DNA of 25,384 bases from Candidatus Saccharibacteria bacterium UBA669. Lineage in GTDB: Bacteria > Patescibacteriota > Saccharimonadia > Saccharimonadales > Saccharimonadaceae. The stretch spans positions 26,496-51,879 of the forward strand of contig DBNP01000019.1 of the NCBI GenBank assembly GCA_002299795.1, read 5' to 3'. Numbering within the stretch: the first letter of the stretch is position 1; the number at the start of each line of letters is the position of its first letter. A program made the position numbers and the translations under genes. The notes under the pieces are model-generated. The model worked only from the letters and a program-made list of their open reading frames with translations, made no database searches and had not been told where the DNA came from. This document shows, piece by piece, positions 7,702 to 16,014 of the stretch.

Positions 7702-10700
7702 ATGCTCCGACCAGTATATGATATTGTGAAAAGACTGTGCATGTTGGCGATGTGCCTTTCTTTCGCCACCTGCATAATCTCTGCAGTTTCTTGGGATGCA
7801 GTTAATGCTTCGGGGCAAAATTGGTTTGATGGTGTGCTGGCGCATCAATATACAAGCGCGAATGATATCTCGGATGATTGCTCTACCGAATCTTGGTACA
7901 TCAAGACTGACCCATTTTTTAGGTATGAGCAGAAAGACTATTCCTTGCAATCTGTTTGTGTGTATCACTCGGAGGACTTCAGCTATGCGCTATACAGGAG
8001 ACAATACGCATCTCAGGGTTTAGATAACTGGCAATATGAGTCAGGCATAGCCGTGGCAACGAAAGCACGCGCTGGGGATAGGACACTCATCCCGGTAGAT
8101 TATGTTTATGCTGCGTATGGCATGCCACATGGTGTGCTTGGCAATAATAGGAAATTTATCATACATGTCGGAACGCCTGGGTATTCAAGCGCCATGGAGG
8201 TTCGGATAATTGATAACTTTACTGATCACATTAGCCTCAATGGCTCGCAAACAAGATATGTCTTTGACACTACAACGTACGATTGGCTCCAGGGTAAAAT
8301 CGTAGGGTCATATATCAACGGTTTTGGAGCATCGCACAACGGTAGATGGCTGGTAGTCATCAATGCCGGCAGACTTCTGAGGATTAATCAAGAATCAGGG
8401 AGAGTAGATATTATTGCAAATAAGAATTTTAATGAATCATGGATGTGGCCTGAGCCCGCACACGATTTATTCATTAGTAATGATGGCACCACCTTGGGCT
8501 ATGTATCAAGAAATGATTCTAGTGCGATTTTTCAAGTTGACGACAGCTGCATAAATACCGCAATGGCGCCGTACAGCTATACAGATTTGACGATATACAC
8601 CAATTGTAAGCACCGCGTACTTACGGAATATATGAACCAATTCAGCGAGGCGATGAGCGAGAACTCGGGTGGAATTAGATGGTTTTTGAAACCGATGGTC
8701 TCCGGTGATAACACGGTGCTGACCTATTCTGACTCACATGGGGTAGTGCATAGTGTCTCATATATTGAATTTGCTCGCCCTGACAATATAGACTATCTGG
8801 CGCTTGGTGATTCATTTTCGAGTGGTGAGGGTGACTTAACTGGTGATTACTTGCCGCATACGAACGTATATGGAGATTATGCAAATAGCATTCCACGAGA
8901 GATGTGCCATATTAGTCGCGGCTCCTACCCATTCCTCCTTGCGAGGGAGATGGGCTTAGCTAATGGAATAGGCATGCAGTCAGTGGCCTGCTCTGGCGCA
9001 ACAATGCCGGACATGCTGTCAACCGAGTTCAGCCAGCAGGCGTATATCAATCCACTCTATGAAGGCCAGCAGACACAGCGCATCGCCGGGGATAGCAGCC
9101 GGCTCGGTGGACTAGTAAACATGGACGAGCTGAAGCAGGAGGCGCGTACGAGTTATATTCCTGGGCGGGTGCAGCAGATCGCATATGTACGAGCCACCCA
9201 GCCAAAAGTCATGACTATCACGATGGGTGGTAATGATTTTGGCTTTGGCAGTATCATGGCAAGTTGTGCGAGCAGTATGCGCTTCGCGCGTGCTGACCAG
9301 ACCTGTAGTGATTTATTGCCCGATGGGAGACTGGAAAATGTTCAAAAAATTTATAGTACCTATCCGCGCCTGAGAGAAATGTACAAAGCCATTAAGAATC
9401 AATATATCACCCCAAGTCCTCGTATATTCGTCATCGGGTACCCAAAGTTTTTCGATGAGTCGGTTTATTGTGCTGACATGCTGTCGCTTTACACCCAGAC
9501 TGAACAGCGCGCCATAGGTGAGCTCATTGACTATGCGAATGCTACCATACGTCAGGCTGCAACGGATGAAGGACTCACTTTTATTGATGTCAGTAATGCG
9601 CTGAAAGGTAGTGAGATGTGCGGCGCAAGCAATAGCCTTACTACTGTTGACGATCTGCTTATCAAGGGTATCTATACGGAATATATGAAGTATAAAGAGT
9701 CGGTAGACGCTAACATACGCCAATATGGCCATATGGTTGGCGGCATGGTGAATCAGAGCCCCGGCTTTATTTCGGCCTACCTGGCATTGCGCATTACGGA
9801 TGGAGTGGGGAATTATATAGACAGCCCATCGGCGGCGATAGATGGTACGCTCCAGCAGCTTGCCCATCCAAATAAAACAGGTCATCTTGCGATTGCGCAG
9901 ACAATGTATTCTGGACTGGGCGCGGGATTACTCTATAGCGACGAATGTAATACTGTTGTTATATGTGCGGACGGTGTGGCGCTCGGTCATGCGCCCGATC
10001 CTTCTTTGTATGTAGGCGGGGTAAGCCTTGACGAGGCTCAAGGGAAGATTGTGATGAATGGCGCAGGGGTTGTGTCTGTTGGGAGTAAGCTCGATGATAA
10101 AATCTTCCACACCCTATTACCGGTCCTGCGTAAAGCGACTAAAGATATCGTTGTGGGCGTCTCTAAAGATTACTTAGATGCCGCCGATTTTCAATACACT
10201 ACGCCCCCTAGGCTTGTTATGCAATCTAATCCTATTGATCTCGGATCTCTAGCACTTAGTCCCGACACCAATCGGTACGAGATCGTGTTTGATGTGCCTA
10301 ATGTGCCGGTTGGCTACCATGCCCTACGCATCATGGGCTACACATCTAGCGGCAGGACTATCGATATTGTGCAAAGGATTTTTGTTGAGGGGCCAGCTAA
10401 TGATATAGATGACGATGGAATACCAGATGGAAATGACACATGCGCATTCGGCACGCCACGAGGAAGGGATATTGACGCCGACAGGATTGATGACGACTGT
10501 GATCTGGGTAGTGTTGTGCACCAGGCACAAGGTGGGCTTCCAGGACGCAAGGACGCTAAGGACGTGCTGGGTAATGGTATGCAAGTGGATGTGGCGCCAT
10601 ACATAGCCGTAGCGCCAGTCGTCGATAGCCCGCTATTGCGAGGTACGGGTATGGGTGCACGGGTTACGTCATCTGAGTCACCGCAAACGAACTGGCCCCT

Positions 10701-10779
10701 GTGGGCAGTAGTACTTGCTGGGGTCTTGGCACTAGCAGTGCTATCATACGGTGCTTATAGAAGACGTGCGAGGGGCTAA
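7702..10779 (+). CDS. Large secreted SGNH/GDSL-type hydrolase with C-terminal membrane anchor
   Basis: Predicted 1025 residues. An N-terminal signal peptide (about 1-36, hydrophobic MLAMCLSFATCIISAV) is followed by ~300 residues of Trp/Tyr-rich strands that may form a beta-propeller-like domain. The SGNH hydrolase core follows: LALGDSFSSGEGD with Ser371, TMGGNDFGFG with Asn511, and HPNKTGH with His722 or His728. SGNH enzymes are esterases, lipases or acetyl-hydrolases; the substrate cannot be read from sequence. Residues ~905-935 carry Asp-rich DDDGIPDGNDTC and DADRIDDDCD motifs like thrombospondin type 3 calcium repeats. A membrane helix and a RRRARG tail close the protein, so it is probably held on the outer face of the membrane. 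No Shine-Dalgarno site is seen. The last 4 bases overlap the end of a pilin gene on the other strand. Confidence 0.88.
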   Translation: MLRPVYDIVKRLCMLAMCLSFATCIISAVSWDAVNASGQNWFDGVLAHQYTSANDISDDCSTESWYIKTDPFFRYEQKDYSLQSVCVYHSEDFSYALYRRQYASQGLDNWQYESGIAVATKARAGDRTLIPVDYVYAAYGMPHGVLGNNRKFIIHVGTPGYSSAMEVRIIDNFTDHISLNGSQTRYVFDTTTYDWLQGKIVGSYINGFGASHNGRWLVVINAGRLLRINQESGRVDIIANKNFNESWMWPEPAHDLFISNDGTTLGYVSRNDSSAIFQVDDSCINTAMAPYSYTDLTIYTNCKHRVLTEYMNQFSEAMSENSGGIRWFLKPMVSGDNTVLTYSDSHGVVHSVSYIEFARPDNIDYLALGDSFSSGEGDLTGDYLPHTNVYGDYANSIPREMCHISRGSYPFLLAREMGLANGIGMQSVACSGATMPDMLSTEFSQQAYINPLYEGQQTQRIAGDSSRLGGLVNMDELKQEARTSYIPGRVQQIAYVRATQPKVMTITMGGNDFGFGSIMASCASSMRFARADQTCSDLLPDGRLENVQKIYSTYPRLREMYKAIKNQYITPSPRIFVIGYPKFFDESVYCADMLSLYTQTEQRAIGELIDYANATIRQAATDEGLTFIDVSNALKGSEMCGASNSLTTVDDLLIKGIYTEYMKYKESVDANIRQYGHMVGGMVNQSPGFISAYLALRITDGVGNYIDSPSAAIDGTLQQLAHPNKTGHLAIAQTMYSGLGAGLLYSDECNTVVICADGVALGHAPDPSLYVGGVSLDEAQGKIVMNGAGVVSVGSKLDDKIFHTLLPVLRKATKDIVVGVSKDYLDAADFQYTTPPRLVMQSNPIDLGSLALSPDTNRYEIVFDVPNVPVGYHALRIMGYTSSGRTIDIVQRIFVEGPANDIDDDGIPDGNDTCAFGTPRGRDIDADRIDDDCDLGSVVHQAQGGLPGRKDAKDVLGNGMQVDVAPYIAVAPVVDSPLLRGTGMGARVTSSESPQTNWPLWAVVLAGVLALAVLSYGAYRRRARG

Positions 10780-11237
10780 GAGCAGGGCGTGCCAGTTGCG
10801 CTCGCGATGTTTATATACTGGATTGACCTTGAGATAGTGCTATACCATTCAATCTGTGCGCCAACGGTACATTTGCGATAGCCGACAAGCTTTTCATTGG
10901 TTGGGTCAGCAAGAGAGCCGTCAATGAGCGTGCCTGAAGGGTCAGCGATCCTTGCTTCGGCTGGCCCAGTCTGTGTGCTGTCACCGGCACTAACCTTGCC
11001 GGTTGACAGCTGTGCGTAGGTGGGCGTATCGCCAAGCGCAGACTTCCATGCTTCGGCCTTTTTTGCTACCATCTTGGCGTTGTTGTTGGCTTGTGATTCT
11101 CGGGAGCGTGCGTTGATACCACTGTAAGTTACTAGCGTCATTGACAGTATGATTGATATCACTAGTATAACGACCAATAGTTCAATAAGCGTAAAACCAT
11201 TAATAAATGATGGTGATTTTTTGCTGAATATAACCAT
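10776..11237 (-). CDS. Type IV prepilin-like protein
   Basis: Predicted 153 residues. It has the class III signal: a short basic leader, then G|FTLIELLVVILVISII with cleavage after Gly14 and the conserved Glu5 of the mature protein. The globular part follows a kinked helix (RSRESQANNNAKMVAKKAEAW) and contains a C-terminal Cys pair (KCTVG and GTPCS) that could close a disulfide-bonded loop. Such pilins are cleaved by PilD and built into a type IV pilus. The ATG at 11237 has no Shine-Dalgarno site, but a TACAAT box ends 6 nt before it. It has its own promoter, separate from the pilin gene upstream. Pseudopilin of a secretion system is the alternative. Confidence 0.88.
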   Translation of the reverse strand: MVIFSKKSPSFINGFTLIELLVVILVISIILSMTLVTYSGINARSRESQANNNAKMVAKKAEAWKSALGDTPTYAQLSTGKVSAGDSTQTGPAEARIADPSGTLIDGSLADPTNEKLVGYRKCTVGAQIEWYSTISRSIQYINIASATGTPCS

Positions 11238-11243
11238 AGCCTT

Positions 11244-11249
11244 ATTGTA
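11244..11249 (-). promoter_or_regulatory. -10 element of the 10776-11237 pilin gene
   Basis: Minus-strand TACAAT, 6 nt before the ATG; leaderless spacing. Confidence 0.5.
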
Positions 11250-11256
11250 CTATATA

Positions 11257-11286
11257 ATTCACCACGCAGATGGCTGCGCGGTGAAT
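11257..11286 (-). terminator. Hairpin between two pilin genes
   Basis: ATTCACC, one mismatch, CGCAG, a 4-nt loop, CTGCG, mismatch, GGTGAAT: 12 bp in all. It lies 29 nt after the stop of the 11316-11789 gene and before the next promoter. There is no T-run, so it may block 3' decay or weaken read-through instead of ending transcription fully. Confidence 0.45.
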
Positions 11287-11315
11287 GTCTACTGTTGGTT
11301 TATTGTGGTGATAGA

Positions 11316-11789
11316 TTATGGTGTTGCGTTTGTGCCATAGGTCGTACATGCAGTCGTGTTGCCGCCACCCGTGATTGTGGCGATATTAGAAGCTGTATAG
11401 TCGTAATATCCGATTTCAAATCCAGTCGCTAAAGCGGGTGCCGAGCAGTATTTGACGCGGAATGTATATTTACCGTTGGTAGCAGTTGGGTCAGCGCCAG
11501 CCGCAGTCACGACAATGCCCGTACCGGTAATTGTAGACTCGGTAACACCATTTAGCTGTGTAGCTAGGCTTGTGGCCGCTACGGGCGGTGTTCCATTATT
11601 GACCTGAATGAAGGTCTCAATCTTCTTTTGTAGAGTAGTTGCGTTTCCCTTTGATGCTGATGCGTTCGCCCTTGTAGTGATACCATTGTATGCAACAATG
11701 GTGATCGCTGCAAGGATTGCGATGACGACGATCACAATCAAGAGCTCAACAATTGTGAAGCCGCGTTTGTTAGTTTGTTTCAGAGTCAT
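11316..11789 (-). CDS. Type IV prepilin, candidate major pilin
   Basis: Predicted 157 residues. Leader MTLKQTNKRG, cleavage before FTIVELLIVIVVIAILAAI with Glu5, then a small Thr/Ala/Gly-rich globular domain with a C-terminal Cys pair (VKYC and TTACTTYG). The size and the simple domain suit a major pilin subunit. It is the only pilin here with a full leader: a promoter with 17-nt spacing, about 31 nt of leader and a GGGGG Shine-Dalgarno at 11797-11801, 7 nt from the ATG. That suggests stronger or differently controlled translation than its leaderless neighbours. No pilus motor or peptidase genes are in the window. Confidence 0.9.
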   Translation of the reverse strand: MTLKQTNKRGFTIVELLIVIVVIAILAAITIVAYNGITTRANASASKGNATTLQKKIETFIQVNNGTPPVAATSLATQLNGVTESTITGTGIVVTAAGADPTATNGKYTFRVKYCSAPALATGFEIGYYDYTASNIATITGGGNTTACTTYGTNATP

Positions 11790-11826
11790 TTAGATGCCCC
11801 CTAGTTAATTGATACTGTATGCTCGT

Positions 11827-11855
11827 ATGATAGCAAAGAGCTTACGGTTACGCAA
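11827..11855 (-). promoter_or_regulatory. Promoter of the candidate major pilin gene
   Basis: Minus strand: TTGCGT (11850-11855), a 17-nt spacer and TATCAT (11827-11832) with an extended TTTGC before it. Confidence 0.6.
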
Positions 11856-11870
11856 TAGAAACAAATGAGA

Positions 11871-13928
11871 TTATTGCTCTGCCATAAAGTGCACACCATC
11901 TAGGGACGCGAAGCCGCCTGGCAGGTCAATACAGGCAATCGTTCCATCGGGCTTAATGTCCAGCCTCCCCGCACCAGCATTCGTATAGAGCATGTATACC
12001 TGATGCTCTTTTGGGCGATACCCGGCAGGGAGCACCGCGATCGGTTGCCATAGAGGACATTTTCCAGATATGGTTGGATTTTTGATTAGCCCCCTGATGG
12101 TAACAAGGTTGTCGCTGCCCTTTGTGTATTGTGCTGTAGTGAAAGGTGGTGTGCCGCCACCATAGTTCACCCAGCTATTTTGTAAGGTCATATTTGTCCA
12201 TCCGGTGTATGTTGAGGTGTAGAATAGGTCTTGAATCGATTCCCAGTCCGGCACCGCGTAGCCCTTCGCCAATAGTTCACTATAAGTTCCGGACCCATTA
12301 GTCATACCGTTTGGAGAGAAATTATTTGCTGAGCTTCCAACTCCAGTGAAGTGGTAGTACGAACCTGGCTTCGTTGAACTTAGGTAGGCTATTGTGGCAT
12401 TATCGGTTGTAGTTCCGGAGCGGATCACTCCTGTGGCATAAAACCTACCGACAGTGTCTACGGTGTAGGTGAGTGGTTGCCAGTATGTGGGGTCAAGCTG
12501 AGTCCATCCGTTTACAAATGATGGATTGTTCCAGGTCAACGAGTTGTTTGCAATGATAAACCGGGTTTGTGTGAGGCTTACCCAGCCAGAATTACCTACG
12601 GACGCAATCTGACCATCTGGATATGCATCAATTCTGCCCATTCCGCCGTAGGAGCCGGTTCCAATTGCAGAAGGGAAGATGTTGGGCTTTAGTATCGCAA
12701 GACTGGCGGGTAGCCAGCAAATCGTCGAGGTACCCGCTCCTCCCGTGACGAGTCCTTTCATGACAAGCCAGTTAGCAGAGGTGAGTGTAAAGCCGGCAGT
12801 GTCATGGGGTGCGCCATAGTTTGTCCAGCCATTTTTTAGTTCACAGTTAGTCCAGAGTGGCCGCTGTACAGTAAATTGTGTCTCGGCTGACTGGCCGATA
12901 TCGTTGACCGAAACAATACCAATGGTTATCGTATCGAGGGGCCTACCCGCCGTCACTGGGAAAATGAGGCTGAGCAGATTGGTATAGCTTGACCATGCGC
13001 CACTATTCACTTTGTACCGCGCCATGTAGTACCGTGCACTTTTGGCAGGATCCCAGGTGAAGCTTGATTTGAGTGGGTGATTGGCGTCTGTCGAGCCTTG
13101 GTTATAGATACGGAGGTTTGCTGGAGCATCGGGAAGGGTATCAAGCGATGAGTTGGTTCGGACTGTTCGAGCAACACCAGATGTTGAAATGGTCTCGCCA
13201 GCAACCGACTTGGACTGTCCGATGGTGACTTGTATGGAGCTTGCAGAGATGGGGTTCGTCGTCACAACATTAAGAGGTGTGTAGTAGGTTGTGGTCATAC
13301 TGCTAACATTGTCGAGGATGAGCTCGTCGCGTGCCTGGCAATATGCGTTGAATGTCGCGCTCAGTGAGCAGGAGTCTCGCTGCCACGGTGTGTCGCAGAC
13401 GCCCGTTTGGTCTGTTGCGCTGAGTGACCATTCAGGCACGACCGTACGACGCCATAGTGATCCATTTTTGATAAAGTAGATCACCTTAATTGTAAGTGGC
13501 GAGTTAAGCATTTTACTCGCTCCACAAGGATTTGGCTGATCTTTATAGTATACAATTTGCCGGGTTGTGTTGAGTGGACTCGTGGTTGTAGCAAACTGGT
13601 TGATTATCAGGTCGTTGTTGGGTGATGAAGATGAAAAGCCTCCGGTTGCATCATCTCGGCCCTGGGGCGAGCTTAGTAGCGAATAGCTATCTAAGAACAG
13701 AGTAGCGAGCCGCGCATCTTGTTCAACCCGGTCGAGTGCATTCTGCAAATTATAGGCATTGACACTACGGTCGCGCGAGATAATGGTGTCACCGACGAGC
13801 GCCACCATCAGTGCAATAATACCCGCAATGACAATAATGGCAATCGGCGCGATGACGAGTAGCTCGACAAGGGTAAAGCCCTGACGTCTCTGTTGTATGG
13901 GACTATTGTGGCATGACGGTGATGGCAC
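11871..13928 (-). CDS. Large pilin-like adhesin: prepilin N-terminus, FN3 domain and three phage-tail-like repeats
   Basis: Predicted 685 residues from a GTG at 13928; AGCAGG ends 6 nt before it. An ATG at 13958 is an in-frame alternative. Residues 17|18 are the prepilin cleavage site (G|FTLVELL, Glu5 present), followed by a PilW/GspJ-like head to ~260. Residues ~265-355 look like a fibronectin type III domain (PDAPANLRIYN ... FTWDPAKSARYYMARY). The last ~330 residues contain two clear copies and one weaker copy of a unit reading W-x-N-x-x-L-x-N-x-W-x-N-Y-G, V-x-x-x-G-L-(I/V), LP, R-x-D-x-x-P-D-G and (W/F)-x-S-L. That pattern is known from phage tail-fibre and minor-tail proteins. I infer a tip or minor pilin that binds a target surface. 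The start overlaps the upstream pilin gene, giving a three-gene minor-pilin operon. Confidence 0.85.
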   Translation of the reverse strand: MPSPSCHNSPIQQRRQGFTLVELLVIAPIAIIVIAGIIALMVALVGDTIISRDRSVNAYNLQNALDRVEQDARLATLFLDSYSLLSSPQGRDDATGGFSSSSPNNDLIINQFATTTSPLNTTRQIVYYKDQPNPCGASKMLNSPLTIKVIYFIKNGSLWRRTVVPEWSLSATDQTGVCDTPWQRDSCSLSATFNAYCQARDELILDNVSSMTTTYYTPLNVVTTNPISASSIQVTIGQSKSVAGETISTSGVARTVRTNSSLDTLPDAPANLRIYNQGSTDANHPLKSSFTWDPAKSARYYMARYKVNSGAWSSYTNLLSLIFPVTAGRPLDTITIGIVSVNDIGQSAETQFTVQRPLWTNCELKNGWTNYGAPHDTAGFTLTSANWLVMKGLVTGGAGTSTICWLPASLAILKPNIFPSAIGTGSYGGMGRIDAYPDGQIASVGNSGWVSLTQTRFIIANNSLTWNNPSFVNGWTQLDPTYWQPLTYTVDTVGRFYATGVIRSGTTTDNATIAYLSSTKPGSYYHFTGVGSSANNFSPNGMTNGSGTYSELLAKGYAVPDWESIQDLFYTSTYTGWTNMTLQNSWVNYGGGTPPFTTAQYTKGSDNLVTIRGLIKNPTISGKCPLWQPIAVLPAGYRPKEHQVYMLYTNAGAGRLDIKPDGTIACIDLPGGFASLDGVHFMAEQ

Positions 13929-14310
13929 GGATGACCTGCTTTGTGTTAGGGCTATCATAGGACACGGTAACGGTGATGAGTGTTGCGCTCGATGCACGAA
14001 TCAGCGAAGTATCTGGGGCGTATTCATTGAGCGGGCAGGTCGCAACGATACTTGCAGTTGCATTTGGAATAGTAGATGTGATCGAGGGGGTTTGCGTCCA
14101 GGTCGAGCAGGGTTTTGTCGCACTGGAAGTGTATTGCCTGAGTAGATCGTAGGCGAGGTTGGAGGCCCTTGCTTTGAGCTGCGTAGCGCCTGAGTTGCTC
14201 AGTACTACACCGTACAGCTGGTACGCCGAGCTGAGCAATAGGACGCCCACAACGATAGCAACAAGAAGCTCTACCGCGGTGAAGCCGCGTTGTATACGTA
14301 GGGTGATCAT
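13903..14310 (-). CDS. Minor prepilin-like protein
   Basis: Predicted 135 residues. Leader MITLRIQRG, then FTAVELLVAIVVGVLLLSSAY with Glu5. The rest is Ser/Thr-rich with a Cys pair (KPCSTW and VATCPL) and a C-terminal strand VIRAITVMPQ. The ATG overlaps the stop of the preceding gene as ATGA, and the 3' end overlaps the next gene, so it is the middle gene of a tightly coupled operon. GspI/PilV-like minor pilins are the nearest comparison. Confidence 0.85.
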   Translation of the reverse strand: MITLRIQRGFTAVELLVAIVVGVLLLSSAYQLYGVVLSNSGATQLKARASNLAYDLLRQYTSSATKPCSTWTQTPSITSTIPNATASIVATCPLNEYAPDTSLIRASSATLITVTVSYDSPNTKQVIRAITVMPQ

Positions 14311-14876
14311 TGGTGTTCGCTCCTTATTGTTTGTAGCGTGCCATCTCCCTCGAGGCGGTAGTATAGGTTGAATCGAGCGCAGGCGGTGTTGATACAGATA
14401 TTCCCAGCACTGTCGATCGGCTCATAGTAGTATGTGTTCATGGTGGTAGTCGCTGTGACCGCTACGGTTTCGGCCGGCTGACACGAGGCAGTACAGAGTG
14501 GTGCAAATGAGGTAGTAGTCTGTCCCGGTGCGGTGAAGTTTCTGATGCTGGTACCAGATAGCACATCAGTGAGGTAGCCACCGGTAATCTGTGCAGGCGA
14601 GAAGCCGGCCACAGACTGTCCGAGTATATGCTGGATTTCATTGACGCTTGGGTATGAGCCAGCTGATATATACGAAGGTGCGGTCACGAACGTGTTGCCC
14701 TGGCGATACCGCGCTTCGATTCCGCGAGCAATTGCATCAGCATCGGCTTTGCGCTCAGCATCCCTGCCATTAACCTGGCTGCTAACTAAATTAACAACAG
14801 TCAATGTTAAGAGGATTGCCATGATAACCATAACAATGACAACCTCAACGATCGTGAAACCCCTATGTCTCGACAT
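14307..14876 (-). CDS. Minor prepilin-like protein, first gene of the pilin operon
   Basis: Predicted 189 residues. Very short leader MSRHRG, then FTIVEVVIVMVIMAILLTL with Glu5. The next segment, NGRDAERKADADAIARGIEARY, matches the helix after the membrane part in GspG/PilE-like pilins. Four Cys near the C-terminus (LCTASC, ICINTAC) may form disulfides. The ATG has no Shine-Dalgarno site; a promoter ends 6 nt before it. The two following genes are coupled to it by overlaps. Confidence 0.88.
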   Translation of the reverse strand: MSRHRGFTIVEVVIVMVIMAILLTLTVVNLVSSQVNGRDAERKADADAIARGIEARYRQGNTFVTAPSYISAGSYPSVNEIQHILGQSVAGFSPAQITGGYLTDVLSGTSIRNFTAPGQTTTSFAPLCTASCQPAETVAVTATTTMNTYYYEPIDSAGNICINTACARFNLYYRLEGDGTLQTIRSEHQ

Positions 14877-14882
14877 AGTACT

Positions 14883-14911
14883 AGCATAAGTGGTTTTGAT
14901 GTAGTAGGCAA
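14883..14911 (-). promoter_or_regulatory. Promoter of the minor-pilin operon
   Basis: Minus strand: TTGCCT (14906-14911), a 17-nt spacer and TATGCT (14883-14888), 6 nt before the ATG. The -35 reaches to 4 nt from the murB stop codon. Confidence 0.6.
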
Positions 14912-14914
14912 GGC

Positions 14915-15940
14915 CTATTGGGTCATTTCAAGTGGTTCTTGGGCTATCTGAATGCGAAATTTATCACGGACAGCTCCGATGATCTCGTCTCGTGCTGCGG
15001 CGAGGTCTGCGTAGTTTGTCGCAGATTCGTTGATGAGCACGAGCGCGTTCTTGTCGTGCACTTTCATGCCATGGAGTATTTGGCCTTTGAGGCCTGTTTG
15101 TTCGATAAGCCAACCGGTCGGGACTTTGAATGTACCGTCGGGCATATCATAGGTAGGGATATCGGGATATTCTTTGCGTAAATCAGTCAGCTGCCACTGC
15201 TCAATGATGGCATTCTTGAAAAATGAGCCAGTGTTTGGGTGCTGTGTAGGGTCTGGTAGCTTTTCGCTACGGATGGAGATGACGGCATCGCGGATGACCT
15301 GGGGGGTATAGAGAGTGATCTGTTTTTCATCAAGGTATTTTTGAATGGCCGCATAGAATGGTGGCTGTGGTGCGCTCTTGTAGAGCCGTAGAGTTACCGT
15401 CAGTATGACATAGCGCCCCATCTGGCCGTCCCTAAATATACTATTACGGTAGGAGAATTGACATGCTTCGTTGCTAAGAGTAGTGATGGTATCGGTCTGT
15501 TCATCGTACACCTCCACCGCTACAAGCGTTTCTGAAATCTCTTGCCCGTAGGCGCCAATATTTTGTACGGGTGCTGCACCGGTGGTGCCAGGGATCGCAG
15601 AGAGCGCTTCAATGCCAGTGAGGTTCATGTCTACCGCACGCTTCACGGTGTCGTCCCATAGCTCGCCTGCGCCAATACGAATTGTGGTGTCGCTGGCAGT
15701 CTCGGCAATGACGTGGAAGCCGGGGATGCGATTTCGTACGACAATTCCCTGGTAGCCCTCATCTCGTACGAGTGTGTTACTGCCGCCACCCAGTACGTAG
15801 ATGGGCAACTGCTGTGCCTTGGCTCGTTTACAGATTTCAGCCACTTCAGACGGTGTACGGACGTCAACCATGAACCGTGCATTACCGCCAATGCGCATCG
15901 TGACGTAGTTTTTAAGGGGAATGTTGGTGTGGATTTCCAT
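14915..15940 (-). CDS. murB: UDP-N-acetylenolpyruvoylglucosamine reductase
   Basis: Predicted 341 residues, a type I MurB. It reduces enolpyruvyl-UDP-GlcNAc, the MurA product, to UDP-MurNAc with FAD and NADPH in the cytoplasm. Seen: the FAD-binding VLGGGSNTLVRD (49-60), GIEALSAIPGTTGAAPVQNIGAYG, the Tyr loop FSYRNSIFRD of type I enzymes, the catalytic Ser in NTGSFFKNAI and the C-terminal Glu in EPLEM. The ATG at 15940 (MEIHTN) is preferred over 15949, which overlaps the -10 box itself. There is no Shine-Dalgarno site; a leaderless mRNA is expected. The gene is not linked to murA, so wall genes are dispersed. Confidence 0.96.
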   Translation of the reverse strand: MEIHTNIPLKNYVTMRIGGNARFMVDVRTPSEVAEICKRAKAQQLPIYVLGGGSNTLVRDEGYQGIVVRNRIPGFHVIAETASDTTIRIGAGELWDDTVKRAVDMNLTGIEALSAIPGTTGAAPVQNIGAYGQEISETLVAVEVYDEQTDTITTLSNEACQFSYRNSIFRDGQMGRYVILTVTLRLYKSAPQPPFYAAIQKYLDEKQITLYTPQVIRDAVISIRSEKLPDPTQHPNTGSFFKNAIIEQWQLTDLRKEYPDIPTYDMPDGTFKVPTGWLIEQTGLKGQILHGMKVHDKNALVLINESATNYADLAAARDEIIGAVRDKFRIQIAQEPLEMTQ

Positions 15941-15947
15941 ATGGTAC

Positions 15948-15953
15948 ATTATA
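15948..15953 (-). promoter_or_regulatory. -10 element of murB
   Basis: Minus-strand TATAAT, 7 nt before the ATG at 15940. It decides the start codon, because the upstream in-frame ATG overlaps this box. Confidence 0.55.
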
Positions 15954-16001
15954 CCGCATGCACCTGAAGATGGTAGTTGGTCGCACTTTGCTCCGATAGC
16001 T

Positions 16002-16007
16002 TATAAT
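16002..16007 (+). promoter_or_regulatory. -10 element of the 16015-16554 gene
   Basis: TATAAT, 7 nt before the ATG at 16015. It lies 49 bp from the divergent murB -10. Confidence 0.55.
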
Positions 16008-16014
16008 TATGCGT

